From Planctomycetaceae bacterium (GTDB taxonomy: Bacteria > Planctomycetota > Planctomycetia > Pirellulales > Pirellulaceae): a DNA stretch of 6,322 nucleotides. The notes under the pieces are model-generated. The model did no database searches. It saw only the letters and a list, made by a program, of their open reading frames with translations, and had not been told where the DNA came from. How positions within the stretch are numbered: the stretch's first letter is position 1; the number at the start of each line of letters is the position of its first letter. A program made the position numbers and the translations under genes. Of the stretch, positions 5,346 through 6,322 are shown in pieces. The stretch lies in the NCBI GenBank assembly GCA_005773145.1, contig SXHS01000337.1, forward strand, positions 1 to 6,322, read 5' to 3'.

Positions 5346-6322
5346 ATGAAACCCGAATCGATGGATCGCCAATTGGCAATTGGTTCATCTGTTCCACGCC
5401 GCCGTTTCTTAGCGGGGCTGGGAAACGGCTTGGCCGGTGTGGCTCTAGCTGCAATGCTGCAGCAGGAATCGCGTGGGTCGACGGACGCCGCGTGGGAGCC
5501 ACCTACGGGCGAGCCACACCATACGCCGCGGGCCAAGAACGTGATATGGATCTTTCTGCGAGGAGGCCTGAGTCATCTCGAGAGCTTCGATCCCAAGCCG
5601 GCGATCACAAAGTATGCCGGACAGACGATTTCGGCCACGCCGTGGAAACATGTCCAGGCATCGGAAAAGCTCAAGCGTCTGCGCGTGGTGGCCGTACAAC
5701 AAGATACCCAGCGGAATGTGCTCTACCCTACGCAGATTGGCTTCAAGAAGTACGGCCAGAGCGGAATCGAGGTAAGCGATTTCTTTCCTCACATCGGCAA
5801 GTGCGTCGACGATTTGGCCGTTGTTCGTTCGATGTGGACCACCGATGACAACCACGGGGCTCAGATACAGTTCCAGTCCGGGCGACACATGCTCGATGGA
5901 GGGTACCCGACCATCGGAGCTTGGCTTACCTATGGCCTGGGGACGTTGAACGAGAATCTGCCCCAATTCATCACCATGGGGCCGCGCTTCTTCGACTACG
6001 GAGAAGCGCATTACTTGGGTCCAGCCTACGAGCCCGTCGAGCTGAAGATTGACCCTAACAACCCGCTCCCCTACGCGCGGCCCGAGATGGATCTGTCCGA
6101 CGGCGAACAGGAACTGGAGTTTGCACTCATCCGCCGCCTCAACCAGATCAAAGGTCAACAGTATCCTCACGACTCGGCACTTTCCGCGCGCGCGAAATCC
6201 TACGAATTGGCCTTTCGCATGCAGCGAGCCCTCCCCATGGCGTTGGACTTCAAGCAGGAAACGTCCGCGACGCTGGATCTCTACGGCATTGGCAATACCA
6301 CGACCGAGCCCTTCGGCATGCA
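5346..6322 (+). CDS. DUF1501 protein with Tat signal, N-terminal part (3' end outside window)
   Basis: The frame is open from ATG 5346 to the right edge, giving 325 residues with no stop or frameshift; complete family members are usually about 420-500 residues. The N-terminus is a clear Tat signal: PRRRFLAG, with twin arginines at 18-19 and Phe21-Leu22, followed by a hydrophobic stretch at about 22-38 (AGLGNGLAGVALAAML). The mature part opens with KNVIWIFLRGGLSHLESFDPKP at 64-85, the diagnostic DUF1501 start. It continues with a TISATPW segment at 94-100, VRSMWTTDDNHGAQIQFQSGR at 160-180, YPTIGAWLTYGLG at 187-199 and LPQFITMGP at 205-213. DUF1501 is grouped with the alkaline phosphatase/sulfatase-like fold, but no enzyme reaction has been assigned and catalytic metal ligands cannot be confirmed from this fragment. 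It nearly always follows a PSCyt1/DUF1549/DUF1553 gene, as here, which points to a joint extracytoplasmic function. The strong RBS and 9-base gap support one transcript. Confidence 0.92.
   Translation, partial: MKPESMDRQLAIGSSVPRRRFLAGLGNGLAGVALAAMLQQESRGSTDAAWEPPTGEPHHTPRAKNVIWIFLRGGLSHLESFDPKPAITKYAGQTISATPWKHVQASEKLKRLRVVAVQQDTQRNVLYPTQIGFKKYGQSGIEVSDFFPHIGKCVDDLAVVRSMWTTDDNHGAQIQFQSGRHMLDGGYPTIGAWLTYGLGTLNENLPQFITMGPRFFDYGEAHYLGPAYEPVELKIDPNNPLPYARPEMDLSDGEQELEFALIRRLNQIKGQQYPHDSALSARAKSYELAFRMQRALPMALDFKQETSATLDLYGIGNTTTEPFGM

Overview
The window looks like a piece of a planctomycete chromosome, most likely from the Pirellulales/Rhodopirellula side of the phylum. This rests on protein families rather than a marker gene. 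It holds a planctomycete cytochrome c (PSCyt1)-DUF1549-DUF1553 protein followed by a DUF1501 protein, a pair hugely expanded in Planctomycetes and also found in Verrucomicrobia. It also holds a Tat-exported TIM-barrel 'sugar isomerase/epimerase' and the tail of a long acidic glycine/aspartate repeat protein.

Layout, left to right. (1) Positions 1-1038, + strand: the 3' end of a surface or secreted protein built from RTX-like GxGxDx repeats at 21-22-residue spacing, open at the left edge. (2) Positions 1039-1251: a convergent intergenic region with a strong 13-bp hairpin just after the first gene, a perfect 25-bp inverted repeat that looks like a paired REP (BIME-like) element, and a small hairpin after the next gene. 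(3) Positions 1252-2253, - strand: a Tat-exported TIM-barrel protein. (4) Positions 2254-2546: a divergent intergenic region with only weak promoter candidates. (5) Positions 2547-5336, + strand: a 929-residue Sec-exported protein with two CxxCH haem motifs, DUF1549 and DUF1553, interrupted by a long alanine-rich, probably coiled-coil segment. (6) Positions 5346-6322, + strand: the N-terminal 325 residues of a Tat-exported DUF1501 protein, running off the right edge. It is separated from the preceding gene by 9 bases and is almost certainly in the same operon.

The PSCyt1/DUF1549/DUF1553 and DUF1501 proteins form a recurrent gene pair of unknown biochemical function. Both are predicted to act outside the cytoplasm, the first as a probable c-type haem protein and the second as a member of the alkaline phosphatase/sulfatase-like fold group. 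The divergent TIM-barrel protein is also predicted to be exported, so all three may act on extracytoplasmic carbohydrate-derived substrates; that link is inference. I found no CRISPR array, tRNA, rRNA, transposase or defence system. The window is best read as ordinary planctomycete core/expanded-family territory with one interesting dispersed-repeat candidate.
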